From assembly GCA_018895795.1 (NCBI GenBank), contig JAHINZ010000478.1:1-11567 (forward strand): 11,567 nt of DNA, written 5' to 3'. Origin of the DNA: Alphaproteobacteria bacterium. Lineage in GTDB: Bacteria > Pseudomonadota > Alphaproteobacteria > Caulobacterales > Caulobacteraceae. How positions within the stretch are numbered: the stretch's first letter is position 1; each line of letters begins with the position of its first letter. This document shows, one piece after another, positions 1 through 7,256 of the stretch. The notes under the pieces are model-generated. The model was not told the origin of the DNA. It saw only the letters and a list, made by a program, of their open reading frames with translations, and ran no database searches. Made by a program: the position numbers and the translations under genes.

Positions 1-639
1 CGCAAGGGCGAGATCGACGCGTCGGAATTTGGCCGGGTGCGCGACGCGGCCATGGAGCTGCAGGAAGCCCCGCTCTATATCGACGCCACCGGCGGTATCT
101 CGATCGCCAAGCTGACCGCCCGGGCCCGCCGCCTGAAACGTCAGGTCGGACTGGACCTCGTCGTGGTCGACTACCTGCAGTTGGTCACCGGGTCCGACCT
201 CGGCTCGAACGCCAACCGCGTTCAGGAAGTCAGCCAGATCACCATGGGCTTGAAGGCCCTGGCCAAGGAACTGAGCTGTCCGGTCATCGCCCTGTCGCAG
301 CTGTCGCGTCAGGTCGAGCAGCGCGAGGACAAACGCCCCCAACTGTCCGACCTTCGCGAATCCGGCTCGATCGAGCAGGACGCCGACATGGTCTGGTTCG
401 TCTATCGCGAGGCCTATTATGTCGGCCGCGCCGAGCCGCGCGAGGGCACGCCCGAGCACCTGACCTGGCAGGAAGACATGGACCGCCTGCAAGGCCTGGC
501 CGAGGTGATCATCGCCAAGCAGCGTCACGGTCCCATCGGCACGGTGCGCCTGTCGTTCAACAGTGACACCACGCGGTTCGGCAATCTGGCCCGCGATCAC
601 TATTTCGCCCAGGCGCGCAATATTCCGTCCGAGGAATAG
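1..639 (+). CDS. dnaB: Replicative DNA helicase DnaB, C-terminal part (5' end outside window)
   Basis: This is the C-terminal 212 residues of the hexameric helicase that unwinds DNA at the replication fork. The reading frame is open from base 1, so the N-terminal domain and the Walker A motif lie off the left edge. Visible is the second half of the RecA-like domain: the Walker B segment LVVVDYLQL (aspartate codon at 169-171), the helicase motif with ALSQLSRQVEQR followed by LSDLRESGSIEQDAD, and near the end IIAKQRHGPIG. In that last motif the lysine (517-519) and arginine (523-525) correspond to the residues known to reach into the neighbouring subunit's ATP site. The protein ends at TAG 637-639, a normal DnaB length after the last motif. 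The internal GTG at 37 is not a real start. Identification is secure; only the left boundary is missing. Confidence 0.97.
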   Translation, partial: RKGEIDASEFGRVRDAAMELQEAPLYIDATGGISIAKLTARARRLKRQVGLDLVVVDYLQLVTGSDLGSNANRVQEVSQITMGLKALAKELSCPVIALSQLSRQVEQREDKRPQLSDLRESGSIEQDADMVWFVYREAYYVGRAEPREGTPEHLTWQEDMDRLQGLAEVIIAKQRHGPIGTVRLSFNSDTTRFGNLARDHYFAQARNIPSEE

Positions 640-669
640 GCGCGATTTGACCTGGAACGGCGCGTCGGG

Positions 670-701
670 CGAGGGTCCGACGACTCACACACGGACCCTC
701 G
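670..701. promoter_or_regulatory. 10-bp perfect inverted repeat between dnaB and marC
   Basis: The arm CGAGGGTCCG (670-679) and its exact reverse complement CGGACCCTCG (692-701) are separated by a 12-base A/C-rich loop. It begins 31 bases after the dnaB stop and ends 7 bases before the marC ATG. In RNA it would form a stable hairpin just before the start codon. There is no T-run after it, so a classical intrinsic terminator is not supported. It could be a dnaB transcript end, a translation-limiting hairpin for marC or a protein-binding operator; the sequence does not decide. Confidence 0.6.
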
Positions 702-708
702 AATCTCC

Positions 709-1398
709 ATGAACTTCAGTCCCCTGCCCGTCTCCAGTTTCGTCGGTGCGTTCCTGCTGGCCTTCCCGGCGCTGTTTTCGATCGTCAACCCGGTCGGCGC
801 GTCGCTGATCTTTGACCAGGCCATGGGAAGCCGCAGTCGCGACCAGCGCCGGGCGCTGGCGCGCTCGATCGCCTTCTACGCCTTCCTGGTGCTGCTCGGC
901 TCCCTGCTGCTGGGCGGCTATATCCTCAACTTCTTCGGGGTCAGCCTGGGCGCCTTGCGGGTGGCGGGCGGTCTGGTGGTGGCGATCCGCGCCTGGGGCC
1001 TGCTGATGGACGCCCAGGAGCATGAGGATCGCAAGACCAGCGACACCGAGCCCGCCCATCGGCAGGACGACATCGCCTTCTTCCCCATGACCATGCCGTT
1101 CACCACCGGGCCCGGCTCGATCTCCGTGGCGATCGCCCTATCGTCTCAGCGCCCCGCGGAGGGCAGCGCCGTGGGCTTCTTTCTCGGGGCCGGCGTCGCG
1201 GCGGCCGGGGTGGCGATCCTGGTCTGGCTGCTCTACAGCGCCTCTGATCGGGTGAGCAAGCTGCTGGGCCAGTCCGGGGCGCGGGTCCTGTCGCGGCTGG
1301 TGGCCTTCCTGCTGCTGTGCATCGGCGTGCAGATCACCGCTTCGGGCTTCGAGAACCTGGTCACGGTCTTCCTCGCCGCCCATCCCCACGCGTTCTAG
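709..1398 (+). CDS. MarC family integral membrane protein
   Basis: This 229-residue inner-membrane protein belongs to the MarC/YchE family, whose substrates are mostly unknown; MarC's proposed role in multiple antibiotic resistance was not upheld, and some relatives have been described as amino-acid transporters. Hydrophobic segments lie at about residues 10-30, 52-72, 78-100, 123-145, 153-177 and 193-216, giving the six-helix layout of the family. The two half-repeat signatures are present: FSIVNPVG near residue 23 and MPFTTGPGSIS near 128. A hydrophilic charged loop (102-121) separates the halves. The start is the ATG at 709; no convincing Shine-Dalgarno sequence precedes it, and a 10-bp inverted repeat ends seven bases upstream. 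It lies on the same strand as dnaB and alr. Family assignment is firm, function is not. Confidence 0.9.
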   Translation: MNFSPLPVSSFVGAFLLAFPALFSIVNPVGASLIFDQAMGSRSRDQRRALARSIAFYAFLVLLGSLLLGGYILNFFGVSLGALRVAGGLVVAIRAWGLLMDAQEHEDRKTSDTEPAHRQDDIAFFPMTMPFTTGPGSISVAIALSSQRPAEGSAVGFFLGAGVAAAGVAILVWLLYSASDRVSKLLGQSGARVLSRLVAFLLLCIGVQITASGFENLVTVFLAAHPHAF

Positions 1399-1460
1399 CT
1401 GGCAAAGCCTGGCTGCCTCGGTTACGCCGGGGCGCGCCGCCTCCTGCCTTTCGAGCTCCA

Positions 1461-2543
1461 GTGACCGATCCTTCCGAAACCCGCCTGACCCTCAACCTTG
1501 ACGCCCTGGCCGCCAACTACCGCGCCCTGGTGACGGCCGCGTCCGGCGCGGAGGTCGCGCCGGCGGTCAAGGCGGACGGCTATGGTCTGGGCGCGGCCAT
1601 CGTCGCCGATCGCCTGTGGGCCGAAGGCGCCCGCGGCTTCTATGTCGCGCGCCTCTCCGAAGGCGTGGCGCTGCGCCAGAGCCTCGGCGACCGCGCGGCC
1701 GCGATCCATGTTCTGGACGGCGTCACCCCTGGGTCCGCCCCAACGCTGGAAGCCGCCCGCCTGACGCCGGTGCTCAACAGCCTGCCCCAGGTCGAGGCCT
1801 GGAACAGCCAGGCGCGCGGCGGCCGGCTGACCGCGACGCTGCACGTCGACACCGGCATGAACCGTCTCGGCCTGCGCCTGGAGGAAGTTCGCGTCCTGCT
1901 GGGCGCCATGGACCGGCTCAAGCACGTGGAGATCATCCAGGTCATGAGCCACCTGGCCTGCGCCAATGAGCCGGACCACCCCTTGAACCTCAAGCAGCTG
2001 GAACGGTTTCAAGAAGCGACGGCCCTGGTTCCGGACGCCCGCCGCAGCCTGGCCAATTCGGCGGGGATCTTTCTGGGGCCCGATTACGCCTTCGACCAGG
2101 TCCGTCCGGGCGTCAGCCTCTATGGCGGCGGTCCGCGCGACGTTCCGGACGCGCGCATCAGCGCCGTCGCCACGCTGGAAGCCCCGATCCTGCAGACCCG
2201 CAATGTTCCGCGCGGCGAAACCATCGGCTATGGCGCGACCTTCACGGCGACGGACAACACCCGCGTGGCGATCCTGGCGGCCGGCTATGCCGACGGCATA
2301 CCGCGCGCCGCCTATCCGCGCGGCGCGGTCTGGTTCGACGGCGCGCGGCGACCGATGTTGGGTCGGGTCTCGATGGATCTGGTCGCCGTCGATGTCACCG
2401 GCTGCGACGCCGCTCGCCCGGGCGCGATGATGCAGATCATCGGCCCTGATCTGCCGGTCGATGACGCCGCCGCGGCGGCGGGCACCACGGCCTATGAATT
2501 GCTGACCCGTATAACGCCCCGGGCGGGGCGCTTTATCGTCTGA
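1461..2543 (+). CDS. alr: Alanine racemase
   Basis: This 360-residue PLP-dependent enzyme interconverts L- and D-alanine in the cytoplasm, supplying D-alanine for peptidoglycan. The fold-type III barrel comes first: the PLP lysine is K37 in APAVKADGYGLGA, and R135 in the DTGMNRLG motif contacts the cofactor. The C-terminal beta domain carries the second catalytic base, Y257 in ETIGYGATFTA, and the GRVSMDL motif. Length matches the family. The start is taken as GTG 1461, giving VTDPSETRLTLNLDAL, which fits where Alr homologues begin; the frame is open upstream into marC, but that extension reads as unrelated to the family. Residue H128 stands where the Bacillus enzyme has its carbamylated lysine. 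The gene follows marC by 62 bases and precedes radA by 71. I cannot tell an anabolic Alr from a catabolic DadX, though no amino-acid dehydrogenase gene is adjacent. Confidence 0.95.
   Translation: MTDPSETRLTLNLDALAANYRALVTAASGAEVAPAVKADGYGLGAAIVADRLWAEGARGFYVARLSEGVALRQSLGDRAAAIHVLDGVTPGSAPTLEAARLTPVLNSLPQVEAWNSQARGGRLTATLHVDTGMNRLGLRLEEVRVLLGAMDRLKHVEIIQVMSHLACANEPDHPLNLKQLERFQEATALVPDARRSLANSAGIFLGPDYAFDQVRPGVSLYGGGPRDVPDARISAVATLEAPILQTRNVPRGETIGYGATFTATDNTRVAILAAGYADGIPRAAYPRGAVWFDGARRPMLGRVSMDLVAVDVTGCDAARPGAMMQIIGPDLPVDDAAAAAGTTAYELLTRITPRAGRFIV
2515..2534 (+). terminator. Possible hairpin terminator inside the last codons of alr
   Basis: CGCCCC (2515-2520) and GGGGCG (2525-2530) form a perfect 6-bp G/C stem with a four-base loop, followed by CTTTATCG and the alr stop codon at 2541-2543. 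The stem is strong but the U-tract is only three bases, and the site lies in coding sequence where high GC content makes such stems common. It could weaken read-through from alr into radA. Low confidence. Confidence 0.25.
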
Positions 2544-2604
2544 CCCCACGTCCGCCTTTGGCGCATGGGCCCGTCACCCTGTAGTCTCCAGTCATCCGAG
2601 AATC

Positions 2605-2609
2605 AGGAG
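2605..2609 (+). promoter_or_regulatory. Ribosome binding site of radA
   Basis: AGGAG lies five bases before the ATG at 2615. It is one of the clearest Shine-Dalgarno sequences in the window and fixes the radA start, which also places the zinc-finger cysteines at the expected distance from the N-terminus. Confidence 0.75.
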
Positions 2610-2614
2610 TTTCC

Positions 2615-3997
2615 ATGGCCCGAGACGGCGCTGTCTATGCCTGCCAGTCTTGCGGCGCGGTCCAGACCAAATGGTCGGGGCAGTGTCCCGCCTGCCAGGC
2701 TTGGAACAGTTTGGCCGAGGAGGTTAGCGCCCGACCGCCAGGGGCCCTGTCGACCACCAAGGCCACCCGCACCCGTGGTCTGCAGTTCGAGGGTCTGGAA
2801 AGCGACACGCCGGCCCCGCCGCGCATCGTCACCGGCGTCGACGAGTTCGACCGCGTGTGCGGCGGCGGGGTGGTGCCGGGCTCGGCCATCCTGATCGGCG
2901 GCGACCCCGGGGTCGGCAAATCCACCCTGTTGCTGCAGGTCTGCGCCAGCGCCGCCCTGCGCGGGGCGTCCTGCGCCTACATCTCCGGCGAAGAGGCCGT
3001 CGAGCAGATCCGTTCGCGCGCCGATCGCATGGGCCTGGCCAAGGCCAGCGTGCAACTGGCGGCCGAGACCAGCCTGCGCGACATCCTCGACGGCCTGAAG
3101 CGCGACAACTTCGACCTGGTGGTCATCGACTCGATCCAGACCATGTGGAGCGACGCCCACGAGGCCGGGCCGGGTACGGTCACCCAGGTGCGCGCCTGCG
3201 CCACCGAGCTGGTGCGGCTGGCCAAGAAGAAGGGCGTGGCGATCCTGCTGGTCGGCCACGTCACCAAGGACGGTCAGATCGCCGGGCCGCGCGTGGTCGA
3301 ACACCTGGTCGACGCCGTGCTGAGTTTCGAGGGGGAACGCGGCTATCCGTTCCGCATTCTGCGCGGGGCCAAGAACCGTTTCGGGGCCACGGACGAGATC
3401 GGCGTGTTCGAAATGGGCGATGTTGGACTGCGCGAGGTCAAGAACCCCTCGGCGCTGTTCCTCAACGAAGGCGGCGAGCGCGCGGCCGGCGCGGCGGTGT
3501 TCGCGGGCATTGAGGGCTCGAGGCCCGTGCTGGTGGAATTCCAGGCCCTGGTGTCGCCCTCCGCCTATGGAACGCCGCGTCGCGCCGTGGTCGGATGGGA
3601 TTCCGGACGCCTCGCTATGGTGTTGGCCGTACTTGAATCACGGTGCGGCCTTGGTTTTGGCGATAAGGACGTCTATCTGAACGTCGCTGGCGGCTTGCGG
3701 ATCACCGAGCCGGCGGCGGATCTCGCGGCGGCGGCGGCCCTGGCCTCTTCAGCCCTCGATATCGCCCTACCCCAGGACTGCGTCGTGTTCGGCGAGGTCA
3801 GCCTGTCGGGCGAGGTGCGGCCGGTCAGCCGGATGGAGACGCGTTTGAAGGAAGCCGCGAAACTGGGGTTTGGCCGGGCGCTGTCATCGCTGTCGGGCCT
3901 TCCGGACGGCGGCGGAGCCTTGCCTGTGGCCGGGGTCGCGCGGCTCGCCGACGCTGTTGGGCGGATCGGCGACGAGATCTGGGGCGATCTGACGTGA
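2615..3997 (+). CDS. radA: DNA repair protein RadA
   Basis: RadA (Sms) is a RecA-related ATPase that promotes branch migration and helps process recombination intermediates. All three domains are visible in the 460 residues: an N-terminal zinc finger with C10, C13, C24 and C27 (CQSC...CPAC); a RecA-like core with Walker A GGDPGVGKST (K102), Walker B-like LVVIDSIQT and the RadA-specific KNRFG motif at 253-257; and a C-terminal Lon-protease-like domain from about residue 280, which in this family is structural rather than proteolytic. Length is typical (about 450-460). The start is supported by AGGAG at 2605-2609. Its stop TGA overlaps the GTG start of cvpA, so it is probably translated together with cvpA and purF. 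Identification is secure. Confidence 0.97.
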   Translation: MARDGAVYACQSCGAVQTKWSGQCPACQAWNSLAEEVSARPPGALSTTKATRTRGLQFEGLESDTPAPPRIVTGVDEFDRVCGGGVVPGSAILIGGDPGVGKSTLLLQVCASAALRGASCAYISGEEAVEQIRSRADRMGLAKASVQLAAETSLRDILDGLKRDNFDLVVIDSIQTMWSDAHEAGPGTVTQVRACATELVRLAKKKGVAILLVGHVTKDGQIAGPRVVEHLVDAVLSFEGERGYPFRILRGAKNRFGATDEIGVFEMGDVGLREVKNPSALFLNEGGERAAGAAVFAGIEGSRPVLVEFQALVSPSAYGTPRRAVVGWDSGRLAMVLAVLESRCGLGFGDKDVYLNVAGGLRITEPAADLAAAAALASSALDIALPQDCVVFGEVSLSGEVRPVSRMETRLKEAAKLGFGRALSSLSGLPDGGGALPVAGVARLADAVGRIGDEIWGDLT

Positions 3998-4611
3998 CGC
4001 CGTTCGACATCATCGCCGGCCTCCTCCTCCTCACCTCCGGTTCGATCGGCTTCGCCCGTGGCGCATCCCGCGAGCTGATGTCCGCCCTGTCGTTCATCCT
4101 CGCCGCCGCCATCGCCCTGTTTGGCCTGCGGATCACCGGTCCGATTTTTCGCGACCTGATGAACCCCGACTGGGCGGCCACCGCCTGCGCCTTGCTGCTG
4201 GTGTTCATTGTCGCCTTCGTCATCCTGCGCATCCTGAGCTCCAGCCTGACGGCGGGCCTGCATGAAAGCGCCCTGGGCTTGCTGGACCGTGTGGTCGGGG
4301 TCGGCTTTGGCCTGATCCGGGCTTTGGTGATCCTGGGCGTGTTCAACCTGCTGTTCCACATGGCCACGCCGCCCGATCGCGTACCGGCCTGGGTTGAACG
4401 CTCGATCTTCTATCCCCTGTCCGAAGCCAGCGCCCGGGTGCTGAAAGTCTTCATGCCCAAGGGCAGCGCCTTGGCCGAGAAGCTCGCCCCGGCCATCGAG
4501 GGCGCGGTGCGCGGAACCAGCGACAATCCGTCGGGCCGCAAAACCGGCGAACCCAGCTATGATCAGAACCAGCGTCAAACCCTCGACGACCTGGTGGAGA
4601 AATCGCGATGA
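3994..4611 (+). CDS. cvpA: CvpA family membrane protein
   Basis: This 205-residue protein belongs to the CvpA family, named for its requirement in colicin V production in E. coli and commonly found next to purF. The biochemical function is not established; family members affect envelope stress and bile tolerance in enteric bacteria. Four hydrophobic helices lie at about residues 4-20, 29-46, 63-85 and 99-124. The family-typical GFARGASREL follows helix 1, and LLDRVVGVGFGLIRALVI forms the last helix. A hydrophilic tail of about 75 residues ends in DDLVEKSR, probably cytoplasmic. The start is GTG 3994, whose GTGA overlaps the radA stop, and the stop overlaps the purF ATG as ATGA. This tight packing supports translational coupling. 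The first helix is not preceded by a cleavable signal. Confidence 0.92.
   Translation: MTPFDIIAGLLLLTSGSIGFARGASRELMSALSFILAAAIALFGLRITGPIFRDLMNPDWAATACALLLVFIVAFVILRILSSSLTAGLHESALGLLDRVVGVGFGLIRALVILGVFNLLFHMATPPDRVPAWVERSIFYPLSEASARVLKVFMPKGSALAEKLAPAIEGAVRGTSDNPSGRKTGEPSYDQNQRQTLDDLVEKSR
4596..4599 (+). promoter_or_regulatory. Ribosome binding site of purF inside the cvpA tail
   Basis: GGAG within the last codons of cvpA sits eight bases before the purF ATG at 4608. It supports that start and lets purF be initiated by ribosomes finishing cvpA. Confidence 0.6.
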
Positions 4612-6110
4612 CTTCTATCGGCCAGTCGACCGATCGATACTCCTCCGCGCCGTGGCGTGATCCCGAGGATGACACCCTGCGTCTCGAATGCGGGGTGTTC
4701 GGCGTCTACGGCGTCCGCGACGCGGCGGCCATCACCGCCCTGGGCCTGCACGCCCTGCAGCATCGCGGCCAGGAGGCCTGCGGTATCGCCGCTTTCGACG
4801 GCCAGCGCTTCCACACCGAGCGCCATATGGGCCATGTCGGCGACGCCTTCACCGGCAATGATCTGGTGCAGCGCCTGCCCGGCGGCATGGCCATCGGCCA
4901 CACCCGCTATTCGACGGCCGGCGGCAGCGGCATTCGCAACGTCCAGCCGATGTTCGCCGATCTGGAGACGGGCGGCGTCGCCATCGCCCACAACGGCAAC
5001 CTGACCAATTTCCTCAGCCTGCGCGAACGCCTGGTGCAGGAAGGCGCGATCTTCCAGTCGACCAGCGACAGCGAGGTGATCCTTCACCTGATCGCTCGCT
5101 CGCGAAAGGCCAAGATCGTCGATCGCTTCATCGACGCCGTCGGCCAGATCGAGGGCGGCTACGCCCTGGTGGCCATCACCAACAAGAAGATGATCGGCGT
5201 CCGCGACCCGTTGGGCATCCGCCCGCTGGTGCTGGGCGATCTGGACGGCCAGCCGATCCTGGCGTCGGAGACCTGCGCCCTCGACATGATCGGCGCCCGT
5301 TTCGTGCGCGACATCGAGCACGGCGAGATGGTGGTGATCTCCGAAACCGGCGTGAAGTCGCTCAAGCCGTTCAGCACCCTGGCGGCGCGGCCCTGCGTGT
5401 TCGAATATGTCTATTTCGCCCGTCCCGACAGCGTCGTGAACGGTCGCTCGGTCTATGACGTGCGCAAGCGCATGGGCCAGCGGCTAGCGATCGAAACCGG
5501 CGTCGAGGCCGACGTCGTGGTCCCGGTTCCCGACAGTGGCGTGCCCGCCGCCATCGGCTACGCCCAGCAGAGCGGCATCCCGTTCGACCTGGGCATCATC
5601 CGCAACCACTATGTGGGCCGCACCTTCATCCAGCCGACCCAGGGCGTGCGCGAACTGGGCGTGCGCATGAAGCACAGCCCCAACCGCGCGGTGCTCGAGG
5701 GCAAGCGGGTGATCCTGATCGACGACTCGATCGTGCGCGGCACCACCAGCCTGAAGATCGTGCGCATGGTCCGCGAGGCGGGCGCCAAGGAGGTCCACCT
5801 CCGCTCGGCCAGCCCACCCATCAAGTGGCCCGACTTCTATGGCATCGACATGCCCGAGCGCGAACAACTGCTGGCGGCCAACAAGTCGCTGGAAGAAATG
5901 GCGCGGTTCCTGGAGGTCGACAGTCTGGGCTTCCTGTCGGTCGACGGCCTCTACCAGGCCCTGGAAGCCGGCCAGCGCGATCCGGTCACCCCCCAGTTCA
6001 CCGATCACTATTTCACCGGCGACTATCCCACCCGCCTGACCGACCGCGAGGCGGCCGAGGGCCGAAACGAGGCCAATGACAGGCAGTTGTCGTTGCTGGT
6101 CAGCGCCTGA
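4608..6110 (+). CDS. purF: Amidophosphoribosyltransferase PurF
   Basis: PurF catalyses the first committed step of de novo purine synthesis: PRPP plus glutamine gives 5-phosphoribosylamine, glutamate and pyrophosphate. The 500-residue protein has a 27-residue leader before C28 (ECGVFG), which would be the N-terminal nucleophile after propeptide removal, as in B. subtilis-type enzymes. The Ntn glutaminase domain follows, with HTRYSTAG, IAHNGNLTN and TSDSE. The phosphoribosyltransferase domain carries the PRPP motif VILIDDSIVRGTTS at 368-381. Of the four cysteines that bind the [4Fe-4S] cluster in B. subtilis PurF, only the first has a counterpart (C263); the others align to D409, T465 and Y468, so a cluster is not expected. 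The ATG overlaps the cvpA stop, with GGAG eight bases upstream. Feedback inhibition by purine nucleotides is known for the family; no PurR-type operator was recognised. Confidence 0.97.
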   Translation: MTSIGQSTDRYSSAPWRDPEDDTLRLECGVFGVYGVRDAAAITALGLHALQHRGQEACGIAAFDGQRFHTERHMGHVGDAFTGNDLVQRLPGGMAIGHTRYSTAGGSGIRNVQPMFADLETGGVAIAHNGNLTNFLSLRERLVQEGAIFQSTSDSEVILHLIARSRKAKIVDRFIDAVGQIEGGYALVAITNKKMIGVRDPLGIRPLVLGDLDGQPILASETCALDMIGARFVRDIEHGEMVVISETGVKSLKPFSTLAARPCVFEYVYFARPDSVVNGRSVYDVRKRMGQRLAIETGVEADVVVPVPDSGVPAAIGYAQQSGIPFDLGIIRNHYVGRTFIQPTQGVRELGVRMKHSPNRAVLEGKRVILIDDSIVRGTTSLKIVRMVREAGAKEVHLRSASPPIKWPDFYGIDMPEREQLLAANKSLEEMARFLEVDSLGFLSVDGLYQALEAGQRDPVTPQFTDHYFTGDYPTRLTDREAAEGRNEANDRQLSLLVSA

Positions 6111-6122
6111 CGCGACCTCCGC

Positions 6123-6219
6123 TCGTCATCCCCCGACTTGTTCGCGGGACCCAAGCCGCGCTAACGATGCCGCCCGGCAAGTTCAGCTTGGGTCGCCCGG
6201 ATGAACCGGGCGATGACGA
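6123..6219. repeat. Palindromic REP-like intergenic element
   Basis: Two 34-base arms (6123-6156 and 6186-6219) are imperfect inverted copies, 26 of 34 positions matching, with outer ends TCGTCATC/GATGACGA and inner ends ACCCAAGC/GCTTGGGT, around a 29-base centre. Each arm also folds by itself: the right arm has CGCCCGG (6194-6200), loop ATGAA and CCGGGCG (6206-6212); the left has a weaker hairpin at 6131-6148. This paired-hairpin layout is typical of extragenic palindromic elements dispersed in bacterial chromosomes. It fills almost the whole gap between purF and the next gene and ends three bases before the ATG. I cannot name the family or count genomic copies from this window, which holds one. 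Confidence 0.7.
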
Positions 6220-6222
6220 CAT

Positions 6223-7248
6223 ATGAGTGACCCCGTGAACGCCATCTCCAAATTTCTCTCCAAGCTGAACATCGACGCTTACATCTTGGCCCTGGTCGGG
6301 ATGGTCGTCCTGGCCTCGATCGTTCCGGTGCGCGGCGAGCTCGCCGGCGGCCTGAACATCGTGGTCAAGCTGGCCATCGCCCTGCTGTTCTTCCTGCACG
6401 GCGCCAAGCTGTCGCGCGAGGCCGTGGTCGCCGGCGTCACCCACTGGCGGCTGCACCTGACGATCCTGGCCTTCACCTTCGTCCTGTTCCCGATCCTGGG
6501 CCTGGTGGCGGCCAAGACCGGCCTGCTGTCGCCGACCCTGGCGGCCGGCATGGTGTTCCTGGCCTGCCTGCCCTCCACCGTGCAGTCCTCCATCGCCTTC
6601 ACCTCGATCGCTCGGGGCAATGTCGCCGCCGCCGTCTGCGCGGCCTCGGCCTCGAACCTGCTGGGAATCTTCCTGACGCCGGTTCTGGTGGGCCTGCTGA
6701 TGCACGCCCAAGGCGGCGCTTCCAACTGGACGTCCATCCGCGACATCGTCGTCCAGCTGCTGCTGCCCTTTGTCGCCGGCCAGCTGCTGCGGCCGGTCAT
6801 TGGCCCCTGGATCGAGCGGCACAAGCCGCTGATCGGCTATGTCGACCGCGGCTCGATCCTGCTGGTGGTCTATTCCGCCTTCAGCGCCGCCGTGGTCGCC
6901 GGTCTGTGGAAACGCGTCTCGCCGCTGGAACTGCTGGCCCTGGTCGTGGTCTGCGGCCTGCTGCTGGCCGCCGTCCTGGCGGCCACGACCTTTGGCGCCC
7001 GCGCCCTTGGCTTCACCAAGGCCGACGAGATCGCCATCGTGTTCTGCGGCTCCAAGAAGAGCCTGGCCACCGGCGTGCCGATGGCCGGAATCCTGTTTTC
7101 CGGCGCCACGGCCGGGGTCCTGGTTTTGCCGTTGATGATCTTCCACCAGATCCAGCTGATGGCCTGCTCGGTCCTGGCGCAACGCTACGCCAAGCGCGCG
7201 GCCGATGATCTCACGGACGGGGTTCAAGAAGCCGCCCAGGCCCGCTAA
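6223..7248 (+). CDS. SBF-like (YfeH-type) bile acid:sodium symporter family transporter
   Basis: This 341-residue polytopic inner-membrane protein matches the SBF-like branch of the bile acid:sodium symporter superfamily, related to E. coli YfeH (about 330 residues). About nine or ten hydrophobic helices are visible, between residue 19 and residue 320. Conserved-looking segments include LLFFLHGAKLS (54-64), CLPSTVQSSIAFTSIARGN (115-133) and FCGSKKSLATGVPMAG (274-289); the polar, broken-helix character of the latter two matches the ion-binding crossover of the fold. The substrate is unknown; bile acids are unlikely in a free-living bacterium and the name reflects homology only. The start is ATG 6223, directly after the palindromic element, without a Shine-Dalgarno sequence; GTG 6235 is an alternative that would remove four residues. 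The SDR gene follows by 8 bases, suggesting co-transcription. Confidence 0.88.
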   Translation: MSDPVNAISKFLSKLNIDAYILALVGMVVLASIVPVRGELAGGLNIVVKLAIALLFFLHGAKLSREAVVAGVTHWRLHLTILAFTFVLFPILGLVAAKTGLLSPTLAAGMVFLACLPSTVQSSIAFTSIARGNVAAAVCAASASNLLGIFLTPVLVGLLMHAQGGASNWTSIRDIVVQLLLPFVAGQLLRPVIGPWIERHKPLIGYVDRGSILLVVYSAFSAAVVAGLWKRVSPLELLALVVVCGLLLAAVLAATTFGARALGFTKADEIAIVFCGSKKSLATGVPMAGILFSGATAGVLVLPLMIFHQIQLMACSVLAQRYAKRAADDLTDGVQEAAQAR

Positions 7249-7256
7249 AAGCGCCC

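Noticed and set aside
647..652. TTGACC as a -35 promoter box between dnaB and marC
   Set aside because: No -10-like sequence follows at 16-18 bases, nor a Caulobacter-style GCTANAWC; a single hexamer match is not enough.
1317..1460. In-frame upstream extension of alr starting inside marC
   Set aside because: The extra 48 residues overlap the marC end by more than 80 bases, are Arg/Pro-rich and match nothing expected at an Alr N-terminus; GTG 1461 gives the normal length.
1422..2549. 375-codon minus-strand open frame opposite alr
   Set aside because: No recognisable motif; alr on the plus strand carries all catalytic residues.
3994..6110. Colicin V or bacteriocin production locus suggested by the name CvpA
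   Set aside because: CvpA here is next to purF in a housekeeping context; no colicin precursor, immunity or export gene is present.
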